DNA of 6,294 nt from Gammaproteobacteria bacterium (GTDB lineage: Bacteria; Pseudomonadota; Gammaproteobacteria; Pseudomonadales; Pseudomonadaceae), in assembly GCA_012513235.1 (NCBI GenBank), contig JAAZCO010000177.1, forward strand, positions 1 to 6,294, given 5' to 3'. Both the position numbers and the translations under genes were made by a program. Below are positions 1-5,694 of the stretch, one piece after another (position 1 is the stretch's first letter; every line of letters starts with the position of its first letter). The notes under the pieces were generated by a model. It made no database searches. It worked only from the letters and a program-made list of their open reading frames with translations, and was not told the origin of the DNA.

Positions 1-168
1 AGCTGTGTGTTTTTCAGTTTCGCTCACAGGCACACCACCTTCATCCAGCTGACACAGCATGCAATCCTCTGCATCACCTTGGTTAGTTTCCACATAACGT
101 ACCTTGCGACTGGCTGAAGAGCGATCCGCCGATACTTGAAAGCGTAAATCTCTCGGTTTATCCGTCAC
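1..168 (-). CDS. Hypothetical protein, N-terminal 56 codons (cut by left edge)
   Basis: An open frame of 56 codons runs without a stop to the left edge, so only the N-terminus is visible. I chose the GTG at 168-166: a strong Shine-Dalgarno AAGGAG (180-175) lies 6 nt upstream of it. An in-frame ATG at 174-172 directly abuts that AAGGAG with no spacer and is an unlikely start. The visible part is hydrophilic and charged, begins MTDKPRDLRF, has no signal peptide or membrane segment, and contains a C-x-x-C pair (Cys36 and Cys39, in DCMLCQ), which could bind metal or be redox active. The gene lies 45 nt downstream of the argH stop codon on the same strand, so it may be co-transcribed with argH. 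I do not recognise the family and assign no function. That the frame is coding is supported by the Shine-Dalgarno and its open length. Confidence 0.7.
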   Translation of the reverse strand, partial: MTDKPRDLRFQVSADRSSASRKVRYVETNQGDAEDCMLCQLDEGGVPVSETEKHTA

Positions 169-174
169 GCTCAT

Positions 175-180
175 CTCCTT
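175..180 (-). promoter_or_regulatory. Ribosome binding site deciding a GTG start
   Basis: Minus-strand AAGGAG is followed immediately by ATGAGC and then GTG. With no spacer the ATG is badly placed, whereas the GTG has a 6-nt spacer. This site therefore moves the likely start of the left-edge gene two codons downstream of the first ATG. Confidence 0.65.
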
Positions 181-192
181 AAAAATCTCTAT

Positions 193-215
193 ACAGTCGC
201 AAGTGACTGTCACTT
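193..215 (-). repeat. Two overlapping inverted repeats at the argH stop codon
   Basis: Two mutually exclusive stems share sequence here. One is a 7-bp palindrome, AAGTGAC/GTCACTT (201-207 and 209-215), centred on one base and overlapping the argH TAA stop (216-214). The other is a 6-bp repeat, ACAGTC/GACTGT (193-198 and 205-210), with a 6-nt loop. On the argH transcript both lie just before the Shine-Dalgarno of the next gene. A T-run (TTTTT, 185-181 on the minus strand) follows 7 nt after the second stem, so it is not a canonical intrinsic terminator. It could be a weak attenuator, a processing site, or chance. Confidence 0.4.
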
Positions 216-1608
216 AACGGCTGGCTAATAAATCACGGCCACGTTGCACCGCGGCACGCACTTGCGCAGGTGCCGTACCACCAATATGGTTACGCGCATT
301 AACTGAGCCTTCTAAGGTCAACACGTCAAACACATCGTCACCGATTTCAGTACTGAACTGCTGCAACTCAGCCAAGCTCATTTGCGCTAAATCTTTACCC
401 GTCTTCACACCGTAACCCACCGCATGCCCAACAATTTCATGGCAATCACGGAAAGGTAAACCTTTGCCCACTAAATAGTCAGCTAGGTCAGTCGCGGTCG
501 AGAAACCACGCAACGCAGCCTCACGCATCATCTCTTTTTTCGGCACAATGGCTGGCACCATATCAGCAAAAGCACGCAGACTGTCGCGTAAGGTATCGGC
601 CGCATCAAACAGTGGCTCTTTATCTTCTTGGTTATCTTTGTTGTACGCTAAAGGCTGGCCTTTCATCAAAGTTAACAGCCCCATCAGCGCACCAAAGACC
701 CGGCCACTTTTACCACGCACTAACTCTGGCACATCAGGGTTTTTCTTTTGCGGCATAATCGAACTGCCGGTACAGAAGCGATCTGGCAGATCAATAAACT
801 GAAACTGTGCTGAGGTCCACAACACTAACTCTTCCGAGAAACGCGAGAGGTGCATCATGGCGATGCTGGCCGCTGCACAAAACTCAATGGCAAAGTCACG
901 ATCAGATACACCATCTAACGAGTTACCCGAAATAGCTTCAAAGCCCAACAATTCACAGGTCAGCTCGCGATCAATCGGATATGTAGTACCGGCTAATGCT
1001 GCGCTACCCAGCGGCATGCGGTTGGTACGCTTACGGCAATCGACTAAACGCTCGTAGTCACGCGAGAGCATTTCAAACCACGCCAGCATATGGTGACCAA
1101 AAGTCACTGGTTGCGCAGTTTGCAGGTGAGTAAAGCCAGGCATAATGGTATCAGCGTAGCTATCAGCTAAACCAAGTAAGCCTTGCTGCAAACGCGTCAG
1201 CTCAGCCAAAATCACATCGGTTTCGTCACGTAACCATAAACGAATATCGGTAGCGACTTGGTCATTACGGCTGCGACCAGTGTGCAGTTTTTTGCCCACG
1301 ATACCGACCTGCTCAGTCAGGCGAGCTTCGATGTTCATATGCACATCTTCGAGCTCAGTACTCCAGACGAACTGACCGTTTTCGATTTCTTTTTCAATCG
1401 ACTGCAAACCAGCAATCACGGTATCGCGCTCATCGTTGGTTAACACACCCACTTTCGCCAACATAGTGGCGTGGGCAATCGAGCCCATAATGTCGTGACG
1501 ATAGAGGCGCTGGTCAAAATCCACTGACGCGGTAAAACGCGCAACAAATGCATCCACCGGCTCACTGAAACGGCCGCCCCACGACTGATTGGTTTTCTCG
1601 TTGCTCAT
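214..1608 (-). CDS. argH: Argininosuccinate lyase
   Basis: ArgH cleaves argininosuccinate to arginine and fumarate, the last step of arginine biosynthesis, as a cytosolic homotetramer of the fumarase/aspartase superfamily. The 464-residue product has the usual full length. Visible signatures are the N-terminal SWGGRF (9-14), HTGRSRNDQ (109-117), GFTHLQTAQP (158-167) with the expected catalytic His161, and the superfamily signature GSSIMPQKKNPD (281-292) on the mobile loop, whose first serine (Ser282) is the likely catalytic residue. The start ATG gives an N-terminus that fits the Pseudomonas-type proteins, although its Shine-Dalgarno is weak (only GAGCAGA before the TTTTA spacer). The gene lies 74 nt downstream of trxC on the same strand. 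A TATTAT on the minus strand at 1650-1645 could be a -10 box, but I see no convincing -35, so either its own promoter or read-through from trxC is possible. No disruption is seen. Confidence 0.97.
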   Translation of the reverse strand: MSNEKTNQSWGGRFSEPVDAFVARFTASVDFDQRLYRHDIMGSIAHATMLAKVGVLTNDERDTVIAGLQSIEKEIENGQFVWSTELEDVHMNIEARLTEQVGIVGKKLHTGRSRNDQVATDIRLWLRDETDVILAELTRLQQGLLGLADSYADTIMPGFTHLQTAQPVTFGHHMLAWFEMLSRDYERLVDCRKRTNRMPLGSAALAGTTYPIDRELTCELLGFEAISGNSLDGVSDRDFAIEFCAAASIAMMHLSRFSEELVLWTSAQFQFIDLPDRFCTGSSIMPQKKNPDVPELVRGKSGRVFGALMGLLTLMKGQPLAYNKDNQEDKEPLFDAADTLRDSLRAFADMVPAIVPKKEMMREAALRGFSTATDLADYLVGKGLPFRDCHEIVGHAVGYGVKTGKDLAQMSLAELQQFSTEIGDDVFDVLTLEGSVNARNHIGGTAPAQVRAAVQRGRDLLASR

Positions 1609-1682
1609 TAAAATCTGCTCAGCTCAACAATAAAAGATATGCACATAATAACAGGATGACAGGCGCTTATGCCGCCCAGTGT

Positions 1683-2123
1683 TTAATTATCTATGCCGTG
1701 CTGTTTTAGCCAGCTTAAGAGCTGTCCTAGGGGCAAAGCACCACTCTTACGATCAATTTCTTTGCCGTTACGAAATAGAATTAAACTTGGAATCGAGCGC
1801 ACACCCAATTCACCCGACAAGGCTGGATGCGCTTCGCTATCAAGCTTACCAAAACGGCATTGAGTACTCAGTTTAGCTGCGGCTTCACTAAAGGTGGGTG
1901 CAAACTGACGGCACGGCCCGCACCAACTGGCCCACACATCCACCAGTAGTGGTACATCACCTTTGCGTTGCTTGCTAAAAGTGGCCGTATCCAAGTCAAA
2001 CGCAGCGCTAGTAAAAATAGGCTGCTTGCACGAGCCGCATTGTGGCTGCTCACTGCGCTTGGCATTGGGAATGCGGTTTAACGTGGCGCAATGTGCGCAT
2101 GGAACAATGATTAGATCAGTCAT
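1683..2123 (-). CDS. trxC: Thioredoxin 2 (zinc-binding thioredoxin TrxC)
   Basis: This is a cytosolic disulfide reductase, kept reduced by thioredoxin reductase, which donates electrons to oxidised proteins; the TrxC branch is linked to oxidative stress in enterobacteria. With the chosen start it has 146 residues, close to E. coli Trx2 (139). An N-terminal zinc-ribbon carries Cys9-x-x-Cys12 and Cys29-x-x-Cys32, followed by a thioredoxin fold with the active site WCGPC (67-71) and the cis-proline Pro112 in RSIPSL. The four extra cysteines separate it from TrxA. Start choice: the frame extends upstream through an ATG (2129-2127) and a TTG (2144-2142), but AGAGGA at 2136-2131 sits 7 nt from the ATG at 2123 and only 1 nt from the upstream ATG, so 2123 is favoured. 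It is transcribed divergently from the pilin-like gene and lies upstream of argH. Confidence 0.95.
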   Translation of the reverse strand: MTDLIIVPCAHCATLNRIPNAKRSEQPQCGSCKQPIFTSAAFDLDTATFSKQRKGDVPLLVDVWASWCGPCRQFAPTFSEAAAKLSTQCRFGKLDSEAHPALSGELGVRSIPSLILFRNGKEIDRKSGALPLGQLLSWLKQHGIDN

Positions 2124-2130
2124 GCTCATA

Positions 2131-2136
2131 TCCTCT
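2131..2136 (-). promoter_or_regulatory. Ribosome binding site for trxC
   Basis: Minus-strand AGAGGA is followed by a 7-nt spacer and the ATG at 2123-2121. The nearer in-frame ATG (2129-2127) is only 1 nt away, so this site selects the shorter N-terminus, MTDLIIVPC. Confidence 0.55.
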
Positions 2137-2155
2137 TGATTCAAGATGCTAATAC

Positions 2156-2197
2156 TTTACCTAATTACCAAGTGTATAGCCCAGTCTTCTAGGTAAA
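2156..2197. repeat. Spaced inverted repeat in the divergent trxC/pilin intergenic region
   Basis: TTTACCT (2156-2162) and its exact reverse complement AGGTAAA (2191-2197) face each other across 28 bases, about 35 bp centre to centre. They sit between the divergent trxC and pseudopilin starts. A second TTACC (2165-2169) lies just inside the left arm. The placement would suit a dimeric regulator acting on either gene, but no known operator was recognised and a 7-bp match can arise by chance. The rest of the 154-bp gap is AT-rich without an obvious small gene. Confidence 0.3.
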
Positions 2198-2201
2198 TGA
2201 T

Positions 2202-2230
2202 TTGCCGACTGCTGTTTGCTCAACTACAAC
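2202..2230 (+). promoter_or_regulatory. Possible sigma-70-type promoter for the pseudopilin gene
   Basis: TTGCCG (2202-2207) and TACAAC (2225-2230) are separated by 17 bases, each matching the sigma-70 consensus at 4 of 6 positions. It is correctly oriented, about 48 bases before the start codon. The match is modest and other weak pairs exist nearby, so this is only a candidate. Confidence 0.25.
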
Positions 2231-2277
2231 GTAAGTCATACATAGGATAAAACCTACTGCATGGAGACCTCAGATTG

Positions 2278-2778
2278 ATGCAGGCACAACGCGCCTTTAC
2301 CTTAATTGAAATGTTTATTGTGCTGGCTCTATTAAGCATTTTAGGACAGATCGCCGTACCTGCCTTGCAGGATTTCCTCGAGCGCAATCAACAACAAGCC
2401 CTGTATGAGCAAATCACTCGCGCAGTCTATAACGCCCGCTTGCATGCCGTAACACACCGCATAGCGGTAGAACTCTGCGGCAGCAGTGATGGCACCACCT
2501 GTGACAACAAGTGGGCGCACGGCTGGCTACTGCGCGAGAGCAAGCAAACGCATCCCGTGGCAGTGACACAACTCAATAGTCAGCAGACGCGCTTACATTG
2601 GGATGGTTTTAGGCCAAGTATTCGCTTCAATAGCAATGGTATCAGCCCAGTGGGGAACGGGCGTTTTTACAGTTGCTATAAACACAGTATTCAATGGCAA
2701 CTGGTTCTCAATCGCCAAGGCCGCTTGCGTACGACTAACGCTGCAGAAAACAACGCACAAGCGCACCGCTGCAGCTGA
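2278..2778 (+). CDS. Type IV pilin-like pseudopilin, GspH/FimT family
   Basis: This is a small secreted-face protein of the type IV pilus/type II secretion pilin class. The chosen ATG has GGAGA (2263-2267) 10 nt upstream; a TTG one codon earlier is less likely. The 166-residue precursor has a short leader MQAQRA, then FTLIE, with the predicted prepilinase cut after Ala6 and the expected Glu at +5. A hydrophobic N-terminal helix follows (about residues 7-30), then a globular part with the GspH-like stretch IRFNSNGIS (115-123). Cysteines are at 67, 75, 133 and 165. A G-R-L-R sequence at 148-151 matches the GRxR motif reported for DNA-binding FimT proteins and falls between Cys133 and Cys165, which might form a loop. 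The residue before the cut is Ala rather than the usual Gly. It precedes algZ by 53 nt on the same strand with no clear terminator, so co-transcription is plausible. The pseudopilin class is secure; the FimT role is inferred. Confidence 0.85.
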   Translation: MQAQRAFTLIEMFIVLALLSILGQIAVPALQDFLERNQQQALYEQITRAVYNARLHAVTHRIAVELCGSSDGTTCDNKWAHGWLLRESKQTHPVAVTQLNSQQTRLHWDGFRPSIRFNSNGISPVGNGRFYSCYKHSIQWQLVLNRQGRLRTTNAAENNAQAHRCS

Positions 2779-2802
2779 TTTATTCTCAACAACACTTGCC
2801 GT

Positions 2803-2827
2803 GCAGCCTGCCAACAGGTAACACTGC
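2803..2827 (+). other. Possible hairpin covering the algZ ribosome binding region
   Basis: CCTG (2807-2810) can pair with CAGG (2815-2818) around a CCAA loop, and GCAG (2803-2806) can pair with CTGC (2824-2827) across a 5-base bulge on the 3' side. The AGG of the only Shine-Dalgarno-like sequence before algZ (AGGTAA, 2816-2821) is in this stem, so the fold could lower algZ translation. The stems are short and this may be chance. Confidence 0.2.
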
Positions 2828-2831
2828 GACT

Positions 2832-3920
2832 ATGACTAGATTAAATAAAGGCGTCAGCCGCACTCAAGACTTTTTTGTCCCTGAACTGTGTCACACAGAG
2901 GCTTTGCTGGTGCTGATTATCTTGGCCCAGTTGCTGGTCTGTGTACTGGTGTTGGCTGAACCTATTAGCACGCAGTTCGACTGGATACGCTTAGCTTTAA
3001 CCTCATTGTTTGTGCAGTGGATCGTTTTATTATCTGCAGCGCTGCTGTGTCGTGCACGCCCTTATTTAATCCGTCAGCCGGTAACACGGGCGGTAGCCAT
3101 AATTTGCCTACTGGTGCTGTGTTTAACCTTAGCCTGCACTTTTATTGCTGAATTTTTCTATCTCACCGATGCTTTAGCGCAAGAAGAGCGGGTACATTTA
3201 TATATGCGCCATGCCTGCATCAGTTTAATTATTTGCGCGCTATTGCTGCGCTACTTTTATTTACAAGGTCAATGGCGGCGCCAGCAACAAGCTGAGTTAC
3301 AAGCCCGCCTGCAATCTTTACAAGCGCGTATTCAGCCGCATTTTTTATTCAACAGCCTCAACAGTATTGCCAGCTTAATCGCCTCGCACCCAGAGCAAGC
3401 TGAAGATGCAGTGTTGGATTTATCTGACTTATTTCGCGCCAGTTTAGCCAACCCCAACACCCTATCGACTTGGCGTGATGAACTGGCAATCACAAAACGT
3501 TACTTATCCATTGAACAATACCGCCTCGGCACACGTCTACATACACAATGGCATATTGACGGTGTTCCCGATGATTTGCCTATGCCACATTTGACCTTGC
3601 AACCCTTACTAGAAAATGCTGTTATTTATGGCATTCAGCCCAGCATTCAAGGCGGTAGTATTGAAGTGACCGCAACTTATATAAAAGGTGTATTCACTTT
3701 ACAGGTCAGCAACCCATTTATGCTGAATGTAGCCCCAAGCAATCCGCAGGGAACTCGCTTAGCACTGAACAATATTGAAGCGCGCCTTAAAGTTTTATTT
3801 GGCTCAACGGCGCGCCTGACAACACAACAACAATTAGATCGTTACACCACACGTCTGAGCTATACCTGCTCCAGACCCTCAGCAGAGGCGCCCAACCTAG
3901 ATGAAGATCTTAATCGCTGA
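2832..3920 (+). CDS. algZ: Membrane sensor histidine kinase AlgZ/FimS (LytS type)
   Basis: This is the inner-membrane partner of AlgR in the two-component system that governs type IV pilus function and alginate in Pseudomonas. The chosen ATG gives 362 residues starting MTRLNKGVSR; the frame is open further upstream only from a TTG (2796), and AGGTAA at 2816 gives a weak Shine-Dalgarno. Four hydrophobic segments are visible at about residues 22-44, 51-73, 84-111 and 126-144. A short Q/R-rich linker leads to the LytS-family histidine kinase region, with the phospho-acceptor His170 in IQPHFLFNSLNS (167-178). The ATP-binding part has LQPLLENAV (256-264), but at the position where relatives carry His before the following Gly it has Tyr (VIYGI). 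The glycine-rich box is also thin (GTRLALNNIEARL, 307-319). Its 3' end overlaps algR by 20 nt. Identity rests on the kinase motifs and the algR/hemC neighbourhood. Confidence 0.94.
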   Translation: MTRLNKGVSRTQDFFVPELCHTEALLVLIILAQLLVCVLVLAEPISTQFDWIRLALTSLFVQWIVLLSAALLCRARPYLIRQPVTRAVAIICLLVLCLTLACTFIAEFFYLTDALAQEERVHLYMRHACISLIICALLLRYFYLQGQWRRQQQAELQARLQSLQARIQPHFLFNSLNSIASLIASHPEQAEDAVLDLSDLFRASLANPNTLSTWRDELAITKRYLSIEQYRLGTRLHTQWHIDGVPDDLPMPHLTLQPLLENAVIYGIQPSIQGGSIEVTATYIKGVFTLQVSNPFMLNVAPSNPQGTRLALNNIEARLKVLFGSTARLTTQQQLDRYTTRLSYTCSRPSAEAPNLDEDLNR

Positions 3921-4641
3921 TGATGAGCCTTTAGCTCGCGAACGTTTAATTCGACTGCTTAAAAAAATACCGCACAGTGAGATTCTTGAACCCTGTGCAG
4001 AAAACGGCCAACAGGCCCTTGAGCGCGTTGCGCAATACAAGCCTGACATTTTATTGCTGGACATCGGCATGCCGGGCTTAGACGGCCTGCAAGTTGCCGC
4101 CAAGCTCTGCGAGCAGCCCGATGCGCCAGCGGTTATTTTTTGTACCGCGCATGATGAGCATGCCCTGCAAGCCTTTGCAGTCAGCGCTATTGGCTACTTG
4201 GTGAAACCGGTGCGCCTTGAACAACTGCAGGCCGCTTTGGCTAAAGCCCAGCGCTTAAATCCTCTGCAACTGGCAACTTTAGCTCGTGCGCCAAGCCCTG
4301 CCGATGCAGTACGCACCCACCTCAGTGCCCGCAGCCATAAAGGTATTGAGCTGATTCTCATCGAAGACATCATTCATTGCATGGCCGATAATAAATATGT
4401 GACCGTACGCCATAACAACGGCGAAACCTTAATTGATGAATCACTTAAATCATTAGAGGATGAGTTTAGTGAACACTTTGTGCGCATTCATCGAAATGCC
4501 TTAGTGAGCCGCAGCCATATTGAACGTTTGCAACGTAACCCCATTGGGCATCACGAACTCTACTTACGCGATGTCAGTGAACCTTTAACCGTCAGTCGCC
4601 GGCATGTTGCAGGGCTGCGTAAACTGATGGAAACCCTGTAA
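3901..4641 (+). CDS. algR: LytTR-family response regulator AlgR
   Basis: AlgR is a DNA-binding response regulator acting with AlgZ/FimS; in P. aeruginosa it activates the fimU-pilVWXY1Y2E minor pilin operon and alginate genes. The 246-residue protein is close to the known 248. The receiver domain (about 1-117) has the acidic pair Asp7/Asp8, phospho-acceptor Asp54 in LLLDIGMPG, Thr82 and Lys102 in YLVKPV. A linker of about 20 residues leads to a LytTR DNA-binding domain (about 138-243), with typical features such as DNKYVTVR (163-170), the FVRIHRNALVS stretch (193-203) and VSRRH (231-235). The start ATG lies inside the 3' end of algZ in another frame. With no separate Shine-Dalgarno of note, translation is probably coupled to algZ. 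All receiver catalytic residues are present, so it looks functional. Confidence 0.96.
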   Translation: MKILIADDEPLARERLIRLLKKIPHSEILEPCAENGQQALERVAQYKPDILLLDIGMPGLDGLQVAAKLCEQPDAPAVIFCTAHDEHALQAFAVSAIGYLVKPVRLEQLQAALAKAQRLNPLQLATLARAPSPADAVRTHLSARSHKGIELILIEDIIHCMADNKYVTVRHNNGETLIDESLKSLEDEFSEHFVRIHRNALVSRSHIERLQRNPIGHHELYLRDVSEPLTVSRRHVAGLRKLMETL

Positions 4642-4653
4642 TTTCAACCCACT

Positions 4654-4676
4654 CTTGCCACTAAGCATGAGGCAAG
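4654..4676 (+). terminator. Hairpin after algR, weak terminator candidate
   Basis: CTTGCC (4654-4659) and GGCAAG (4671-4676) form a perfect 6-bp stem with an 11-base loop, starting 12 nt after the algR stop. No T-run follows, so it is not a standard intrinsic terminator. It could be an inefficient terminator or an mRNA 3' end stabiliser, or could allow read-through into hemC. Confidence 0.3.
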
Positions 4677-4701
4677 GCAACGCTACGCCTGTTATCATCG
4701 A

Positions 4702-4707
4702 TATAAT
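4702..4707 (+). promoter_or_regulatory. Possible -10 box of a hemC promoter
   Basis: A perfect TATAAT lies 27 bases before the hemC start codon. The position 17 bases upstream (AACGCT, 4679-4684) is a poor -35, and there is no TG extension, so strength would depend on an activator or be low. The location, in a 93-bp gap between regulator and biosynthesis genes, supports a separate hemCD promoter. Confidence 0.4.
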
Positions 4708-4734
4708 CTACACCCACAATTTTGGACCTAAATT

Positions 4735-5694
4735 ATGTCTTTGCGTGAACAACCGGTAACCGAACTGCGTATCGCCACCCGTAAAAGTGCTCTAGCAATG
4801 TGGCAAGCAGAGTTTGTAAAAGCTGAGCTTGAAGCTGCACACCCTAACCTATCGGTCACTTTAGTACCGATGGTCAGCCGTGGTGATCAGCTACTGGATT
4901 CGCCACTTGCTAAGATCGGTGGCAAAGGTTTGTTTGTAAAAGAACTGCAAGCAGCGCTGATGTCAAAAACAGCCGATATCGCTGTGCATTCAATGAAAGA
5001 TGTGCCAATGGAGTTTCCAGAAGGCCTAGGTTTGTACTGCATTTGCGAGCGTGAAGATCCACGTGACGCTTTTGTATCTAACACCTACGCCAACTTAGCC
5101 GAACTGCCATTAGGCAGTATTGTGGGCACTTCAAGCCTACGTCGCCAAGCGCAAATTCTCGCGCAACGTCCTGATTTAGTGGTGAACTTTTTACGCGGTA
5201 ATGTGAATACCCGTTTAGCTAAGCTGGATGCTGGTGAATACGACGCTATTATTCTTGCTGCGGCAGGCCTATTGCGCTTAGGCTTTGCGGACCGTATTCG
5301 CAGTAGCCTTGATGTCAGCACTAACCTGCCATCTGGCGGTCAAGGTGCAGTGGGCATTGAGTGTCGCAGCGATGACACCGCCATTCATGAGCTGCTTAAG
5401 CCATTGCACCACATTGATACCAGCTACCGCGTCACCGCAGAGCGCGCACTCAATAAGCACCTCAATGGTGGCTGCCAAGTACCGATTGCTTGCTATGCTG
5501 TGCTAGAAGGCGATGAATTATGGTTGCGTGGCTTTGTTGGTCAGCCCGATGCATCTGTGTTGCTGTATGCAGAAAAACGCGCACCTAAAGAACAAGCCGA
5601 AGCGCTGGGCATTGCCGTAGCTGAAGATCTGCTGGCACAAGGTGCCGGTGAGATTCTGGCAGTACTTTACGCTCAAGAGACGCCATTAACGTGA
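4735..5694 (+). CDS. hemC: Porphobilinogen deaminase (hydroxymethylbilane synthase)
   Basis: HemC polymerises four porphobilinogen molecules into hydroxymethylbilane, the linear tetrapyrrole precursor of haem, in the cytosol, using a covalently bound dipyrromethane cofactor. The 319-residue protein is of normal length. Key features are RIATRKSALAMWQAE (12-26), IGGKGLFVKE (61-70), the catalytic Asp89 in HSMKDVP, the Arg pair 136/137 in GTSSLRRQAQ, LRGNVNTRL (153-161), and the cofactor-attachment Cys247 in NGGCQVP. These residues are offset by a constant 5 from the E. coli enzyme (Asp84, Arg131/132, Cys242). The start ATG has GGA 8 nt upstream. The stop TGA overlaps the GTG start of hemD by 4 nt, so the two are almost certainly one operon. 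No defect is seen. Confidence 0.98.
   Translation: MSLREQPVTELRIATRKSALAMWQAEFVKAELEAAHPNLSVTLVPMVSRGDQLLDSPLAKIGGKGLFVKELQAALMSKTADIAVHSMKDVPMEFPEGLGLYCICEREDPRDAFVSNTYANLAELPLGSIVGTSSLRRQAQILAQRPDLVVNFLRGNVNTRLAKLDAGEYDAIILAAAGLLRLGFADRIRSSLDVSTNLPSGGQGAVGIECRSDDTAIHELLKPLHHIDTSYRVTAERALNKHLNGGCQVPIACYAVLEGDELWLRGFVGQPDASVLLYAEKRAPKEQAEALGIAVAEDLLAQGAGEILAVLYAQETPLT

Noticed and set aside
548..1443. Plus-strand open frames opposite argH
   Set aside because: They are antisense shadows of a fully conserved argininosuccinate lyase reading frame, without ribosome binding sites or protein motifs.
1609..1682. Terminator between trxC and argH
   Set aside because: GGCG/CGCC can pair around a 7-base loop on the minus strand just after trxC, but the stem is only 4 bp and no T-run follows, so it does not support a terminator call.
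1679..1876. Plus-strand open frame opposite trxC
   Set aside because: It lies antisense to trxC, whose zinc-site and WCGPC motifs prove the coding strand. The plus-strand product has no recognisable features.
2124..2277. AlgR binding site near the pseudopilin promoter
   Set aside because: I looked for the CCGTTCGTC-type AlgR box on both strands in this gap and in the algR-hemC gap and found no good match. A degenerate site cannot be ruled out by eye.
2593..2821. Overlapping frames on both strands within the pseudopilin gene 3' end
   Set aside because: They overlap the pilin-like reading frame, which has a coherent leader, hydrophobic helix and GspH-like core. No independent support exists for either frame.
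2796..2831. Upstream TTG start for algZ, adding 12 residues
   Set aside because: The added residues MPCSLPTGNTAT resemble nothing in the family, TTG is a rare start, and no Shine-Dalgarno precedes it. The ATG at 2832 is preferred.
4641..4734. Small RNA or small gene between algR and hemC
   Set aside because: The 93 bases hold one hairpin and a TATAAT but no open frame with a start and ribosome site, and no standard RNA gene structure.
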